Shown here in pieces: positions 48,587-57,610 of a DNA stretch of 64,000 nt; the stretch's first letter is position 1; each line of letters begins with the position of its first letter. Both the position numbers and the translations under genes were made by a program. This DNA is from Sphingopyxis sp. H115 (lineage in GTDB: Bacteria > Pseudomonadota > Alphaproteobacteria > Sphingomonadales > Sphingomonadaceae). The notes under the pieces were generated by a model. That model saw only the letters and a program-made list of their open reading frames with translations, was not told the origin of the DNA and searched no databases. Where the stretch lies: the NCBI RefSeq assembly GCF_001468465.1, contig NZ_LNSA01000002.1:186001-250000 (forward strand), in the 5' to 3' direction.

Positions 48587-49420
48587 ATGCGTCCGCTATT
48601 GATAGTTGCAAGTGCCGCCATCGCGATCGCCGCCCCCGCCGTCGCGATGCAACACGACGGCCATGCTGGCCACGCCGCTGCGCCGAAGGCGGGCGACGCG
48701 ATCGCCGCTGCGGTCGCTGCGCCGACCCGTACCCCCGCCAACCTGGCGCGAGACCCGTATCGGCATCCGGCCGAAACGCTCGCCTTCTTCGGCGTGAAGC
48801 CTGGCGACACGGTGGTCGAGCTGTGGCCCGGCGGCGGCTGGTACACCGAAATTCTCGCCCCGCTGGCGAAATCCGGCGGCGGCGCCCTCTATGTCGCTGC
48901 GCCGTGGGAGCGCGGACTTAACCGGATCAAGGAAAAACAGGCGGCCGATATGGGTACCTATGGCGCGCTGAAGCTCGCCGAGTTCCCGGCCACGGGCGCC
49001 AATCCCAAGGTTCCCGATGGCAGCGCCGACGTCGTGCTGACCTTCCGCAACGTCCACAACTGGCGCTTCGACGGCGCCGACAACACCGCGAACGCGTTCA
49101 AGCAGATTTTCGCGATGCTCAAACCCGGCGGCACGCTCGGCGTCGTCGAGCATCGGCTGAATGAAGGCGACGAGGCCGCGAAGGAAGAAAAATCGGGCTA
49201 TATGAAGGAAAGCTCGATCATCGCCTTTGCCGAGGCCGCGGGTTTTAAGCTCGCGGGCAAGAGCGAGATCAACGCCAATCCCAAGGATACGAAGGACTAT
49301 GAAAAGGGCGTCTGGACGTTGCCGCCCGTACTGCGCGAAGGCGAAACCGACCGCGCCAAATATATCGCGATCGGCGAATCGGACCGCATGACGCTGAAAT
49401 TTGTGAAGCCCGCGAGCTGA
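48587..49420 (+). CDS. exported SAM-dependent methyltransferase (COG4798-like)
   Basis: A 277-residue protein with a signal peptide (MRPLLIVASAAIAIAAPAVA) and a class I methyltransferase fold. Motif I-like ELWPGGGWYTEIL is found near residue 84, and ADVVLTFRNVHNW and MLKPGGTLGVVEH correspond to post-I and post-II regions. Periplasmic methyltransferases of this COG are widespread in sphingomonads without known substrate. ATG 48587 follows AGAGAGGTG. It precedes aat. Confidence 0.88.
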   Translation: MRPLLIVASAAIAIAAPAVAMQHDGHAGHAAAPKAGDAIAAAVAAPTRTPANLARDPYRHPAETLAFFGVKPGDTVVELWPGGGWYTEILAPLAKSGGGALYVAAPWERGLNRIKEKQAADMGTYGALKLAEFPATGANPKVPDGSADVVLTFRNVHNWRFDGADNTANAFKQIFAMLKPGGTLGVVEHRLNEGDEAAKEEKSGYMKESSIIAFAEAAGFKLAGKSEINANPKDTKDYEKGVWTLPPVLREGETDRAKYIAIGESDRMTLKFVKPAS

Positions 49421-50202
49421 AACACTTTGAGTCCATCGACCCGGCGCTGCTGCTGAGCGCTTATGCGCAGGGCATTTTCCCGATGGCCGACGGGGCGGAC
49501 GACCCGTCGGTCCATTGGGTCGAGCCGCGGCTGCGCGCGATCTTGCCGCTCGACGGCTTCCATCTGTCGCACAGCCTGAAAAAGGTAATCGTCTCCGACC
49601 GGTTCCGCGTCACCACCGACACCGCCTTTGCCGACATGGTCGCGCTCTGCGCCGCGCCCGCGACCGACCGGCCGACGACGTGGATCAATCCCGTAATCAA
49701 GGCGAGTTACGACCGCCTGTTCCAGATCGGCCACGCGCACAGCGTCGAGTGCTGGCTCGATGGCGAATTGGCGGGCGGCCTCTACGGCGTCACGCTCGGG
49801 CGGGCGTTTTTCGGCGAATCGATGGTCAGCCGTGCGCGCGACGCGTCGAAGGTCGCGCTAGCCCATCTCGTCGCGCGACTGATCGCCGGCGGCTGGAAAC
49901 TGCTCGACTGTCAATTCATCACCCCGCACCTCGCCAGCCTGGGCGCGATCGAGATCCGCCAGGCCGATTATCTCGCGCGGCTCTATTCGGTGTTGGCGGG
50001 AGGCGACGGCGCCGCCTTGGGTGCCGGGGCTGGAACAACCGGCGGAGCGGCGGGCGGCGTCGCCGTGCCTTCGCCGCCGTTCGTCGCGGGCGACTGGGGC
50101 GCGCTCGACGCCTTGGGCGCCGCACCCGATTTAGGCACCGACCGCGCGACGGGCTCGCCGCCCGGATATGTCATCGCGCAGCTTTTGACGAAAACGTCGT
50201 AG
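49417..50202 (+). CDS. aat: leucyl/phenylalanyl-tRNA--protein transferase (non-canonical start)
   Basis: The L/F transferase adds Leu or Phe to N-terminal Arg/Lys of proteins for N-degron decay. The body shows FFGESMVSRARDASK, LLDCQF and HLASLGA. The conserved N-terminal stretch LLLSAYAQGIFPMAD lies before the only nearby ATG (49483). Between the in-frame stop at 49300 and 49483 there is no ATG, GTG or TTG in frame. The most plausible start is CTG at 49417, overlapping the upstream stop as CTGA, the same arrangement as the ATGA/TTGA pairs elsewhere in this window. An ATT at 49399 is another candidate. Confidence 0.9.
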   Translation: MKHFESIDPALLLSAYAQGIFPMADGADDPSVHWVEPRLRAILPLDGFHLSHSLKKVIVSDRFRVTTDTAFADMVALCAAPATDRPTTWINPVIKASYDRLFQIGHAHSVECWLDGELAGGLYGVTLGRAFFGESMVSRARDASKVALAHLVARLIAGGWKLLDCQFITPHLASLGAIEIRQADYLARLYSVLAGGDGAALGAGAGTTGGAAGGVAVPSPPFVAGDWGALDALGAAPDLGTDRATGSPPGYVIAQLLTKTS

Positions 50203-50642
50203 ATCGGGTGCTCGATCACGTTGCGGTCGGGCCGCTCGCGGAAAATCCAGCCCGAAAAGACGCGATACCATTTGTCGTCGCGCTGGTCCTGCACCGTCAG
50301 TTGGACAAAGGCCCCGGTTTCGGGCGGGTCTTCCCATGGCGCGGTCTGTTCGCACGCGCGCAGCCGGACGATGGCGCGGCCGACGCGCGCCGAATCGCCG
50401 GGCTTCATCTCGAGTTCGCGGACAAGGCCGTTGCGCTTGTTGAGCAGGCCGACGACGGCGACGCGCTCGGCCATCGGCGTCGCGCCCTCGATCCCGCCGA
50501 CTTCCTGCGGCACGCGTTCGGATTTGGCGACCTGCGGCGCCTTGTCGCTGCCGCCGCTTTTGGTCGGCGTCTGGTCGCACGCCGTCAGCGCGGTCGTCGC
50601 GACCAGCGCCATGAACGCGATACGGAGGGGACGCGGCCTCAA
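49983..50642 (-). CDS. DUF2155-family lipoprotein-like protein
   Basis: A 219-residue product of the DUF2155 family, whose core here runs from ATPMAERVAVVGLLNKRNG to HPIYDVFVKSC. A lipoprotein-type signal ends LTAC. The start is uncertain: TTG at 50642 (MRPRPLRIAFMALV) or a longer one at 50678 overlapping NDUFA12. After the core, about 70 residues of Pro/Ala-rich tail overlap the 3' part of aat on the other strand. DUF2155 next to NDUFA12 and aat is conserved in alphaproteobacteria; function unknown, possibly complex I assembly. Confidence 0.85.
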   Translation of the reverse strand: MRPRPLRIAFMALVATTALTACDQTPTKSGGSDKAPQVAKSERVPQEVGGIEGATPMAERVAVVGLLNKRNGLVRELEMKPGDSARVGRAIVRLRACEQTAPWEDPPETGAFVQLTVQDQRDDKWYRVFSGWIFRERPDRNVIEHPIYDVFVKSCAMTYPGGEPVARSVPKSGAAPKASSAPQSPATNGGEGTATPPAAPPVVPAPAPKAAPSPPANTE

Positions 50643-50649
50643 CTCAGGC

Positions 50650-51036
50650 TCAGTCGGCGCCGGGCCGCCAGGCCTCATAGTCGCCGGTCGCCGCGGCCCG
50701 GTGACCGCCGCGTTCGAGCGCGCCCGCAGGGCGATAGGCGCCCGCGCTGCCCGTCAGGTTCGCGCTCGGTTCCTTCTCCCACGCGCGCGGTGCGGGCAGG
50801 ACGTCGGCTGGCAATTCGTCGAATGTGCCGTGCAGCCAACCGTGCCATTCGGGCGGGACGCGGCTCGCATCGTTCGATCCATTATAGATCACCCAGCGGC
50901 GGCCGCCCTTTTTTGCGCGGAAATAGCGGTTGCCGAGGCTGTCCTCCCCGACCTTCTCGCCCGTACTCCAGCTGTTCAGCAGCGTGCCGACGGTTGCGCC
51001 GTCCCACCAAGTGAAAATCTTGCCCAAGATGCTCAT
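50650..51036 (-). CDS. NDUFA12-family complex I subunit
   Basis: A 128-residue protein of the alphaproteobacterial/mitochondrial complex I accessory subunit NDUFA12 (B17.2-like): FTWWDGATVGTLLNSW, GRRWVIYNG, SRVPPEWHGWLHG and the YRPAGALERGG near the end. It stabilises NADH:ubiquinone oxidoreductase. First gene of a small cluster with DUF2155. Confidence 0.95.
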   Translation of the reverse strand: MSILGKIFTWWDGATVGTLLNSWSTGEKVGEDSLGNRYFRAKKGGRRWVIYNGSNDASRVPPEWHGWLHGTFDELPADVLPAPRAWEKEPSANLTGSAGAYRPAGALERGGHRAAATGDYEAWRPGAD

Positions 51037-51096
51037 GGCGTGGCGTTTACAGGCAAGCGCGCGCGGTCCGCAAGCGTCAAACCGCGCGGCGCACCG

Positions 51097-51561
51097 CTAT
51101 TTCGTATCTTTCCACGTCACCTTGGCACTCTCGTCGATACCGAGCCGGGCCGCGGTGCCGCCCGCGAGTTCGAGAACCGCGCTCACCTCGCCCCCGCTGA
51201 CCACCGGTTCGAGCGATTCGGGTATGGTATTTTCGGCGATACGGTCGATGCTGCCGTCGGCGCGAATGAAGATCATATCGAGCGGAATCAGCGTGTTCTT
51301 CATCCAGAAGCTGCCGATCTGCGGCTTCTCGAAGGGAAAGATCATCCCGCCGCGCTCGGGCAGGCCGGTACGGAACATCAAACCGCGATCCTGCTCGGCG
51401 GCGGTACGCGCGACCTCGACGTCGAACCGATGCGCCTTGCCCGCCATTTCGATCGTCAGCGGGATCGTCGCCGCCGTTTCGGCCTGCGCGACAGGATCGC
51501 TGCTGCATGCCGCCATCGGCAGCGCGAGCGACAGGGCAAGGGCGGTCAACATGAAGCGCAT
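51097..51561 (-). CDS. DUF192-family exported protein
   Basis: A 154-residue lipoprotein-like product. The signal MRFMLTALALSLALPMAAC gives a lipobox PMAAC; the DUF192 domain follows with RGLMFRTGLPERGGMIFPFE, FWMKNTLIPLDMIFI and AVLELAGGTAARLGI. These envelope proteins are conserved and uncharacterised, sometimes linked to cell-cycle or adhesin processing. The ATG at 51561 follows AAGGA; two codons upstream is an alternative TTG. Confidence 0.9.
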   Translation of the reverse strand: MRFMLTALALSLALPMAACSSDPVAQAETAATIPLTIEMAGKAHRFDVEVARTAAEQDRGLMFRTGLPERGGMIFPFEKPQIGSFWMKNTLIPLDMIFIRADGSIDRIAENTIPESLEPVVSGGEVSAVLELAGGTAARLGIDESAKVTWKDTK

Positions 51562-51597
51562 CTGCAAATCCTTATCCCGGCATCGGCTGGTCGTGCC

Positions 51598-52170
51598 CTA
51601 ATCGAGGCCCGCCGCATCGTCCAGCGCCGCCAGCGCGGCGTCGTCCCCCGGCGGGACGGCAAGGATGCGGCGCGCGATCGTGATGCCGTGCCCCGCGCGC
51701 AAAAAAGCGGCGATTTGCCGTTCGCGCAGTCTCGGATCGTCGATCGCGCGGGCGGCAAAGGGCCCGAACCGCCGCCGCCGCGCAAAATCAATCGCCGCCG
51801 ACGCGGCGACACCTGCGGCCGCTTCGATAGCCTCGCTGCTGTCCTGCTCGGCGATCCCGTCGGCATATAGCTGCGCCTTGACCCGCCGCACCCCGAGCCC
51901 GCGCCGCGTCATCGCCCCCGCGCGCATCGTTGCATATTGGCGATCGTCGAGATAGCGGAGCCGTTCCATCCGGTCGGCGATCGCTTCGCACGCCGTCATG
52001 GCGTCAACATCATCTATCCATTCGGATTCGCGGACTTTTCTGGAAAGATAACGCGTCAGCTTCGCCCGGCTCGTCGCGAATCGCGCCACATAGGCGAGCG
52101 CCAGCTCGTCGAGTTTTGCCGCGCCGAGGGGTCTTCTGGAACGGTCGGATGGAGCACGATGCTTGGGCAT
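51598..52170 (-). CDS. recX: RecX-family regulatory protein
   Basis: A 190-residue helical protein of the RecX family that inhibits RecA filaments. The three-helix repeats ARFATSRAKLTRYLSRKVRE, LRYLDDRQYATMRAGAMTRRGLGVRRVKAQLYADGI and a C-terminal FLRAGHGITIARRIL are typical. Start at ATG 52170 (MPKHRAPSD). A longer frame begins at 52290 but looks untranslated. recA is not in the window. Confidence 0.86.
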   Translation of the reverse strand: MPKHRAPSDRSRRPLGAAKLDELALAYVARFATSRAKLTRYLSRKVRESEWIDDVDAMTACEAIADRMERLRYLDDRQYATMRAGAMTRRGLGVRRVKAQLYADGIAEQDSSEAIEAAAGVAASAAIDFARRRRFGPFAARAIDDPRLRERQIAAFLRAGHGITIARRILAVPPGDDAALAALDDAAGLD

Positions 52171-52288
52171 GTGCCATGTTTGTGCCACAGTCGGGCCCGA
52201 TTGAGAACGATCAACACCGCCATATCGGGGCATCAAAGCCCGGAAATGGGCGATTTGTTCAAATAATATAAGGTTCGCGCACGCTGAC

Positions 52289-54103
52289 ATGGCTCAAAAA
52301 GATGACATGCTTGTTGCCGCGCGGCCCCTATCGCGGGATGTCGCAGCCCCTATGACCGATATCGAAACTGTTTCGGCCGACGCGCTCGTGCCGACGCCGA
52401 CCGAATGCGCGCAGCCGCGCCGCTTTTCCGACTTCGCCACCGTGGGCGAGGCGCTCGACTATGCCGCCGCGGGTTCGCGGGGACTCAATTTCCACGACCC
52501 ACGTGGCAAGCTTGTGCGCCCCTATCCCTATCGCGAGCTCAAGGCCGACGCGCTGGCGGCCGCTTACCGCCTGATCGCGGCGGGCGTGCAGCCGAACGAC
52601 CGCATCGCGCTGATCGCCGAAACCGGGCCCGAATTCGCCGCGCTCTTCTTCGGCACTATCTATGCCGGCGCCTGGCCGGTGCCGCTGCCGCTGCCTACCA
52701 GTTTCGGCGGCCGCGATTCCTATGTCGGCCAGCTCGTCGTCCAGCTGACCAGCTGCGACCCCAAGATGCTGTTCTTCCCGCCCGAAATCGCCGCGATGGC
52801 AGTCGAAGCGGCCGAGCAGCGCGGCGTCGCGCCGATCGACTGGAGCGCCTTTGCCGAACGCCCCGCCCCCGTCGCTGGCCTGCCCGAACAAAAGACCGAC
52901 GAGACCTGCTACCTCCAGTACAGTAGCGGCTCGACGCGCTTTCCGCACGGCGTCGCAGTGACGCATGGCGCCTTGCTCAACAATCTCTCGGCGCATTCGC
53001 ACGGCATGGAGCTTCAGGACAGCGACCGCTGCATCAGCTGGTTGCCCTGGTATCACGACATGGGCCTTGTCGGCTGCCTGCTTTCGCCCGTCGCGAACCA
53101 GGTGTCGGTCGATTATCTCAAGACCGAGGATTTCGCCCGCCGCCCACTCGCCTGGCTCGACCTGATCAGCCGCAACAGCGGCACGACGCTCAGCTATTCG
53201 CCGACCTTCGGCTACGACATTTGCGCGCGCCGCATCTCGAGCCAGAGCCATGTCGCCGACCGTTTCGACCTGTCGCGCTGGCGCGTCGCGGGCAATGGCG
53301 CCGACATGATCCGCCCCGACGTGATGCAGAGCTTCGTCGATGCCTTTGCCGACGCGGGCTTCAAGGCGAGCGCCTTCCTGCCGAGCTATGGCCTTGCCGA
53401 AGCGACGCTCGCGGTCAGCATCATGCCGCCGGGCGAAGGCATCGTCGTCGAACTGGTCGAGGAAACCGAATTGTCGGGCGCCGCGAACGACAGCGGCCGT
53501 CCGACCCGCTACCGTGCGATCGTCAACTGCGGCAAAGCGGTCAAGGACATGACCATCGAGGTCCGCGACGAAGCGGGCAATCCCCTGCCCGACCAGACCG
53601 TCGGCAAAGTGTGGTGCACCGGCCCGTCGCTGATGACCGGCTATTACCGCGACCCCGAATCGACCGCCGCCTGCATGGCGGACGGTTGGCTCGATACGGG
53701 CGATATGGGTTATATGTCAGACGGTTACATCTATATCGTCGGCCGTGCCAAGGACATGATCATCATCAACGGCAAAAATCACTGGCCGCAGGACATTGAA
53801 TGGGCGGTCGAACAATTGCCCGGTTTCAAGTCGGGCGACATCGCGGCGTTTGCGATCACTACCCCGGGCGGCGAGGAAACCCCCGCCGTGCTCGTCCAGT
53901 GCCGCACCAGCGACGAAACCGAACGCCTCGCGCTGCGCGAGACGATCCGCGACCGCGTGCGTGCGATCACCGGCATGAACTGCCTGATCGAACTGATCCC
54001 GCCACGCACGCTGCCGCGCACCAGCTCGGGCAAATTGAGCCGGTCAAAGGCGCGCGCGCAATATCTGGCCGGAGAAATCCAGCCTTTCGCGATGGCGGCG
54101 TAA
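52289..54103 (+). CDS. fatty-acyl-AMP ligase (FadD32-like)
   Basis: A 604-residue adenylate-forming ligase. The P-loop YSSGSTRFPHG, SWLPWYHDMGLVGCLL and GDMGYMSDGYIYIVGRAKDMIIINGKNHWPQDIE with the hinge and late Lys (SSGKLSR) are present. FAALs activate fatty acids as acyl-AMP for transfer to carrier proteins, rather than acyl-CoA. In sphingomonads such ligases belong to sphingolipid and polyketide lipid synthesis; here it is an orphan with no carrier protein nearby. The ATG at 52289 gives an N-terminal leader of about 35 residues; an ATG at 52352 would also fit. Confidence 0.92.
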   Translation: MAQKDDMLVAARPLSRDVAAPMTDIETVSADALVPTPTECAQPRRFSDFATVGEALDYAAAGSRGLNFHDPRGKLVRPYPYRELKADALAAAYRLIAAGVQPNDRIALIAETGPEFAALFFGTIYAGAWPVPLPLPTSFGGRDSYVGQLVVQLTSCDPKMLFFPPEIAAMAVEAAEQRGVAPIDWSAFAERPAPVAGLPEQKTDETCYLQYSSGSTRFPHGVAVTHGALLNNLSAHSHGMELQDSDRCISWLPWYHDMGLVGCLLSPVANQVSVDYLKTEDFARRPLAWLDLISRNSGTTLSYSPTFGYDICARRISSQSHVADRFDLSRWRVAGNGADMIRPDVMQSFVDAFADAGFKASAFLPSYGLAEATLAVSIMPPGEGIVVELVEETELSGAANDSGRPTRYRAIVNCGKAVKDMTIEVRDEAGNPLPDQTVGKVWCTGPSLMTGYYRDPESTAACMADGWLDTGDMGYMSDGYIYIVGRAKDMIIINGKNHWPQDIEWAVEQLPGFKSGDIAAFAITTPGGEETPAVLVQCRTSDETERLALRETIRDRVRAITGMNCLIELIPPRTLPRTSSGKLSRSKARAQYLAGEIQPFAMAA

Positions 54104-54364
54104 GGGCCGGGCGCGGCCGGTTTCGACCGTTAGTTGCCATTTCCTTTCTTCGTCATTCCCGCGAAAGCGGGAACCTAGCGAACTAGCGTAGCCACTGGGT
54201 TCCCGCTTTCGCGGGAATGACAAGGGTTGGGAGGAACGTCGGCTCACCACCCCCAAAACCGCCATTACACCCGACCCCGATATTGTCCCCGGTCGGGACA
54301 GAAATTCGCCCCGGAACAGTCCGCTAGTTACCTTCGGGTAATACCCGCGCGCTAAACGGAGCGG
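54104..54364. repeat. intergenic region with large REP-type inverted repeat
   Basis: A perfect 23-base inverted repeat (54153-54175 and 54198-54220) with a 22-base spacer. Each arm itself contains a small hairpin, TTCCCGC-GAAA-GCGGGAA, so the whole resembles a paired repetitive extragenic palindrome. A shorter relative lies at 4758-4777. A dispersed element at 54119-54142 precedes it. The rest of the gap shows no gene. Confidence 0.85.
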
Positions 54365-56719
54365 GTGAAGAGCCTGTTGACCGACCCGATAGCTGCCGAA
54401 GTGATTCCTGCGCGGACCCTGTTGGGGCTGGGCCCGCAGGGCGAAGACATCGGCAACCTCCGCCAGCTCCAGCTCGCGCCGCTTCGCGGCCGCGGCTCGC
54501 TGCGCCTTGTGATGGGCATGGGCATGGCGCTGGTCGCGGCCTTCACCATGATCCTCGGCGTGCCGCTGCCGATCGCGGGCGGCTGGCTGGTTTCGGCGCT
54601 GATTTTCGGCTTCTGGTCGTATCGCAAGTTCCGGGACCTGCCGCTCGGCGATCCGAAGCTTTCGGGGATCGCAGAATATCGGCTCTGCACCCGCCACGCG
54701 CTCTATTCGGCAATTCTCTGGGGGTCTCCCTTCTGGTTACAGGGGCCGGCCCCGACGCTCGACCATGTGCTGTCGATGTGGACGATCGCCGTGCTGATGA
54801 TGGTGACGTTGGCGATCGTCGCGCACAGCGTTCCGCTGGCCTGCGTGCTGTTCATCGGCCCCGTTACCCTGTCGGCCGCCGTCGCACTCGTCCGTGCCGG
54901 GGCGCCCCAACTAGCGGGCGTGGCACTCGTCGCCGGACTGCTGCTCTGCGCCTTTTGTGTCCGTTTCGCGCAAAGCCATATCCGCTTTCGCCGCGCCGAA
55001 GAGGTGCTGCACGAAAAGACCGAAACGGTCAGTCTGCTGCTCCGCGAATTCGAGGAAACCTCCGCCGACTGGTTGTGGCAGACCGACAACAGCCGCCGCC
55101 TGATCCACGTCTCGCCACGCCTTGCCTATGCGCTCGGCGGCACGGCCGAAGGGCTGGAGGGCATTCCGCTGCTCCAGGCGCTGTCGGGCGACGCGTGGGA
55201 CACCGGCCTCTTTCCAAAGAGCCTGCACGACATGGCCGAACGGATGAAGCGGCGCGAAAGCTTTTCCAATCTGATCGTTCCAGTGACGATCGGCGGCGCC
55301 CCGCGCTGGTGGGAATTATCCGCCTCGCCCCGTCTCGATGAGGCGGGCAAGTTTCTCGGCTTTCGGGGCGTCGGCTCCGACGTGACCGAACAGCGTGCGA
55401 GCGCCGAACAGATCGCCAAGATGGCACGGTTCGACAACCTAACCGGTTTGCCTAACCGCCTCAGCCTGAACGAGGATCTGGGACGCGCGATCGCTCAGGC
55501 AATCGATGCCAAGTCGCGCTGCGCGCTGCTGATGATCGACCTCGATCGGTTCAAGGCGGTCAACGATACGCTGGGCCACCCCGTTGGCGACAAATTGCTG
55601 GCGCAGGTCGCCGCGCGGCTCAAGGGTCTGATGGAACGCGGGATGACGTGCGGTCGCCTTGGCGGCGACGAATTTGCCGTCGTGCTCCATAATTTGCCCT
55701 CGGCCGAAACGGCGGAGGAGCTCGCGCAGCGGATCATCTCGACGATCAGTCGGCCCTATGTGGTTGACAACCACCAGCTGTTCGTCGGCGCAAGCGTCGG
55801 TTTCGCGATCGGCCCGACCGACGGCGCGACGGTCGAGACGCTGACGCGCAACGCCGACCTTGCGCTCTACAAGTCGAAGGACAAGGGCGGCAATGTCGTC
55901 GCCGCCTATGTCGCCTCGCTGCACGCCCAGGCCGAGGAACGGCGCGTGATGGAACAGGAGCTGCGCGGTGCGCTCGAACGGGGCGAATTCGAACTTTATT
56001 ACCAGCCGGTGGTGACCGCCGCCGACGGCACGCTCAACGGCTTCGAGGCGCTGATCCGCTGGAACAACCAGAAACTCGGCAATGTCTCGCCCGGCCGGTT
56101 CATTCCGCTCGCCGAGGATGCGCGCCTGATTTCACCGATAGGCGAATGGGTTTTGCGCACGGCGTGCCGCGAGGCGATGAAATGGCCCTCGAACCTGAAG
56201 GTCGCAATCAACGTGTCGGCCGACCAGCTGACCGACCCCAGCTTCGCCTCGGTCGTCGTCTCGGCGCTGGCGCAAAGCGGACTGTCGCCGCAGCGGCTCG
56301 AGATCGAAGTCACCGAAAGCGTATTCCTGCGCGACGGCGGCGGCGCGGCGCAGCTGCTCGACCAGCTGATCGGGCTCGGCATACGGCTGTCACTCGACGA
56401 TTTCGGCACCGGCTATTCGTCGCTCGGCTATCTGCGCAAGACACAATTCTCGACAATCAAGGTCGATCGCAGCTTCGTCGTCGGCGCCGCCAAGGGCAGC
56501 ATCGAATCGATCGCGATCATCCGCGCCGTCGTCGCACTCGCCGACAGCCTCGGCATGTCCACGACCGCCGAGGGCGCCGAAACCGAACTCGAGGTCGAGA
56601 CGCTTCGCAGCTTCGGATGCAGCAATATCCAAGGCTATTATTATGGGCGCCCGATGCCGGCTTCGGATGTGCTAACCCTGTTCCGCCGGCCCGACGATAT
56701 CGCGACCGTCGCCGCCTGA
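54365..56719 (+). CDS. membrane PAS-GGDEF-EAL protein
   Basis: A 784-residue signalling protein. Five or six N-terminal helices (about 45-200) are followed by a PAS domain (about 230-345), GGDEF (GGDEF at 433-437) and EAL (EALIRW at 561-566, DDFGTGYSSL at 678-687, catalytic Lys699). Both active-site motifs are intact, so it could make or degrade c-di-GMP. No RxxD inhibitory I-site precedes GGDEF. It starts with GTG at 54365. Distinct from the YfiN cyclase at 10 kb. Confidence 0.9.
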   Translation: MKSLLTDPIAAEVIPARTLLGLGPQGEDIGNLRQLQLAPLRGRGSLRLVMGMGMALVAAFTMILGVPLPIAGGWLVSALIFGFWSYRKFRDLPLGDPKLSGIAEYRLCTRHALYSAILWGSPFWLQGPAPTLDHVLSMWTIAVLMMVTLAIVAHSVPLACVLFIGPVTLSAAVALVRAGAPQLAGVALVAGLLLCAFCVRFAQSHIRFRRAEEVLHEKTETVSLLLREFEETSADWLWQTDNSRRLIHVSPRLAYALGGTAEGLEGIPLLQALSGDAWDTGLFPKSLHDMAERMKRRESFSNLIVPVTIGGAPRWWELSASPRLDEAGKFLGFRGVGSDVTEQRASAEQIAKMARFDNLTGLPNRLSLNEDLGRAIAQAIDAKSRCALLMIDLDRFKAVNDTLGHPVGDKLLAQVAARLKGLMERGMTCGRLGGDEFAVVLHNLPSAETAEELAQRIISTISRPYVVDNHQLFVGASVGFAIGPTDGATVETLTRNADLALYKSKDKGGNVVAAYVASLHAQAEERRVMEQELRGALERGEFELYYQPVVTAADGTLNGFEALIRWNNQKLGNVSPGRFIPLAEDARLISPIGEWVLRTACREAMKWPSNLKVAINVSADQLTDPSFASVVVSALAQSGLSPQRLEIEVTESVFLRDGGGAAQLLDQLIGLGIRLSLDDFGTGYSSLGYLRKTQFSTIKVDRSFVVGAAKGSIESIAIIRAVVALADSLGMSTTAEGAETELEVETLRSFGCSNIQGYYYGRPMPASDVLTLFRRPDDIATVAA

Positions 56720-56883
56720 CGGGACGGAGCGAAGGCTCCGGGCGACGAATTGAACGTCTTAACAAAAGGTTCCCCCACCCACCGCAGGACAGGCGCAATT
56801 CGTCGCTAGGCGGTTGGTCGTCGGCGCCAGCCATAGCAAAGACGCTCCAACGCTTGAAGACAAGCCATCGGGGGTCGCATCTC

Positions 56884-57468
56884 ATGTTCTATCGTCGCTA
56901 TCTGGCAGCCGCCGTCGCGTCCGTGATGACCATCACCGGCCTGATCGCGAGCGTTCCCGCCGCTGCCCGCGACTATTTGCAATGCGTTCCCTTTGCCCGC
57001 GCCGAATCCGGCGTCGAAATTCGCGGCAATGCCAAGACCTGGTGGTCGCAAGCTGCCGGCAGCTATGAACGCGGCGCCGAGCCGCGCAAAGGCGCGGTCA
57101 TGGCGTTCGCCGGCACCCGCGGCATGCCCATGGGCCATGTCGCTGTGGTGAAAAAGGTCGTCAACGACCGCGAAATCCTGATCGATCATGCCAATTGGTC
57201 GCCGATCAACGGCCGCCGCGGCCAGATCGAACGCAATGTGCGCGTCGTCGATGTCAGCGATGCCGGCGACTGGAGCATGGTCCGCGTGTGGTACGCGCCG
57301 ATCGCCGACCTCGGCCTGCGCGCAAACCCGGTGCAGGGCTTCATTTACGCCAACGGCGATGCGGGAGCGCCGAACCCCGCCCCCAGCTTCAAGGCCCCCG
57401 TCTGGGCAGAAAATGATTGGAAACCCGGCAACGGCCTCGAAATGGTCGTTGCCTCGCTCGGCAACTGA
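56884..57468 (+). CDS. exported CHAP-domain amidase
   Basis: A 194-residue product with a signal peptide ending near residue 27 (VPAAARD). The CHAP domain shows the catalytic Cys34 in LQCVPFAR, His85 in MGHVAVV and a later DHANWSP segment. It probably cleaves peptidoglycan peptide bonds. Start ATG 56884. The frame is open upstream into the EAL gene in antiphase only. The C-terminal 50 residues lie beyond the domain. Confidence 0.88.
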   Translation: MFYRRYLAAAVASVMTITGLIASVPAAARDYLQCVPFARAESGVEIRGNAKTWWSQAAGSYERGAEPRKGAVMAFAGTRGMPMGHVAVVKKVVNDREILIDHANWSPINGRRGQIERNVRVVDVSDAGDWSMVRVWYAPIADLGLRANPVQGFIYANGDAGAPNPAPSFKAPVWAENDWKPGNGLEMVVASLGN

Positions 57469-57610
57469 GCCTCCCCCCCCCCTCGGGCTCGGCGAGCGAC
57501 GAAGCCACTCGGGGCGGCCCGCCGCTCCGGGTGGTTTCCATTTCGGGGGATCGCATTTTTGGGGGATCGACGGGCCTGAAATGCCTCAGCACATCGGGGG
57601 ACGGCGAGCG

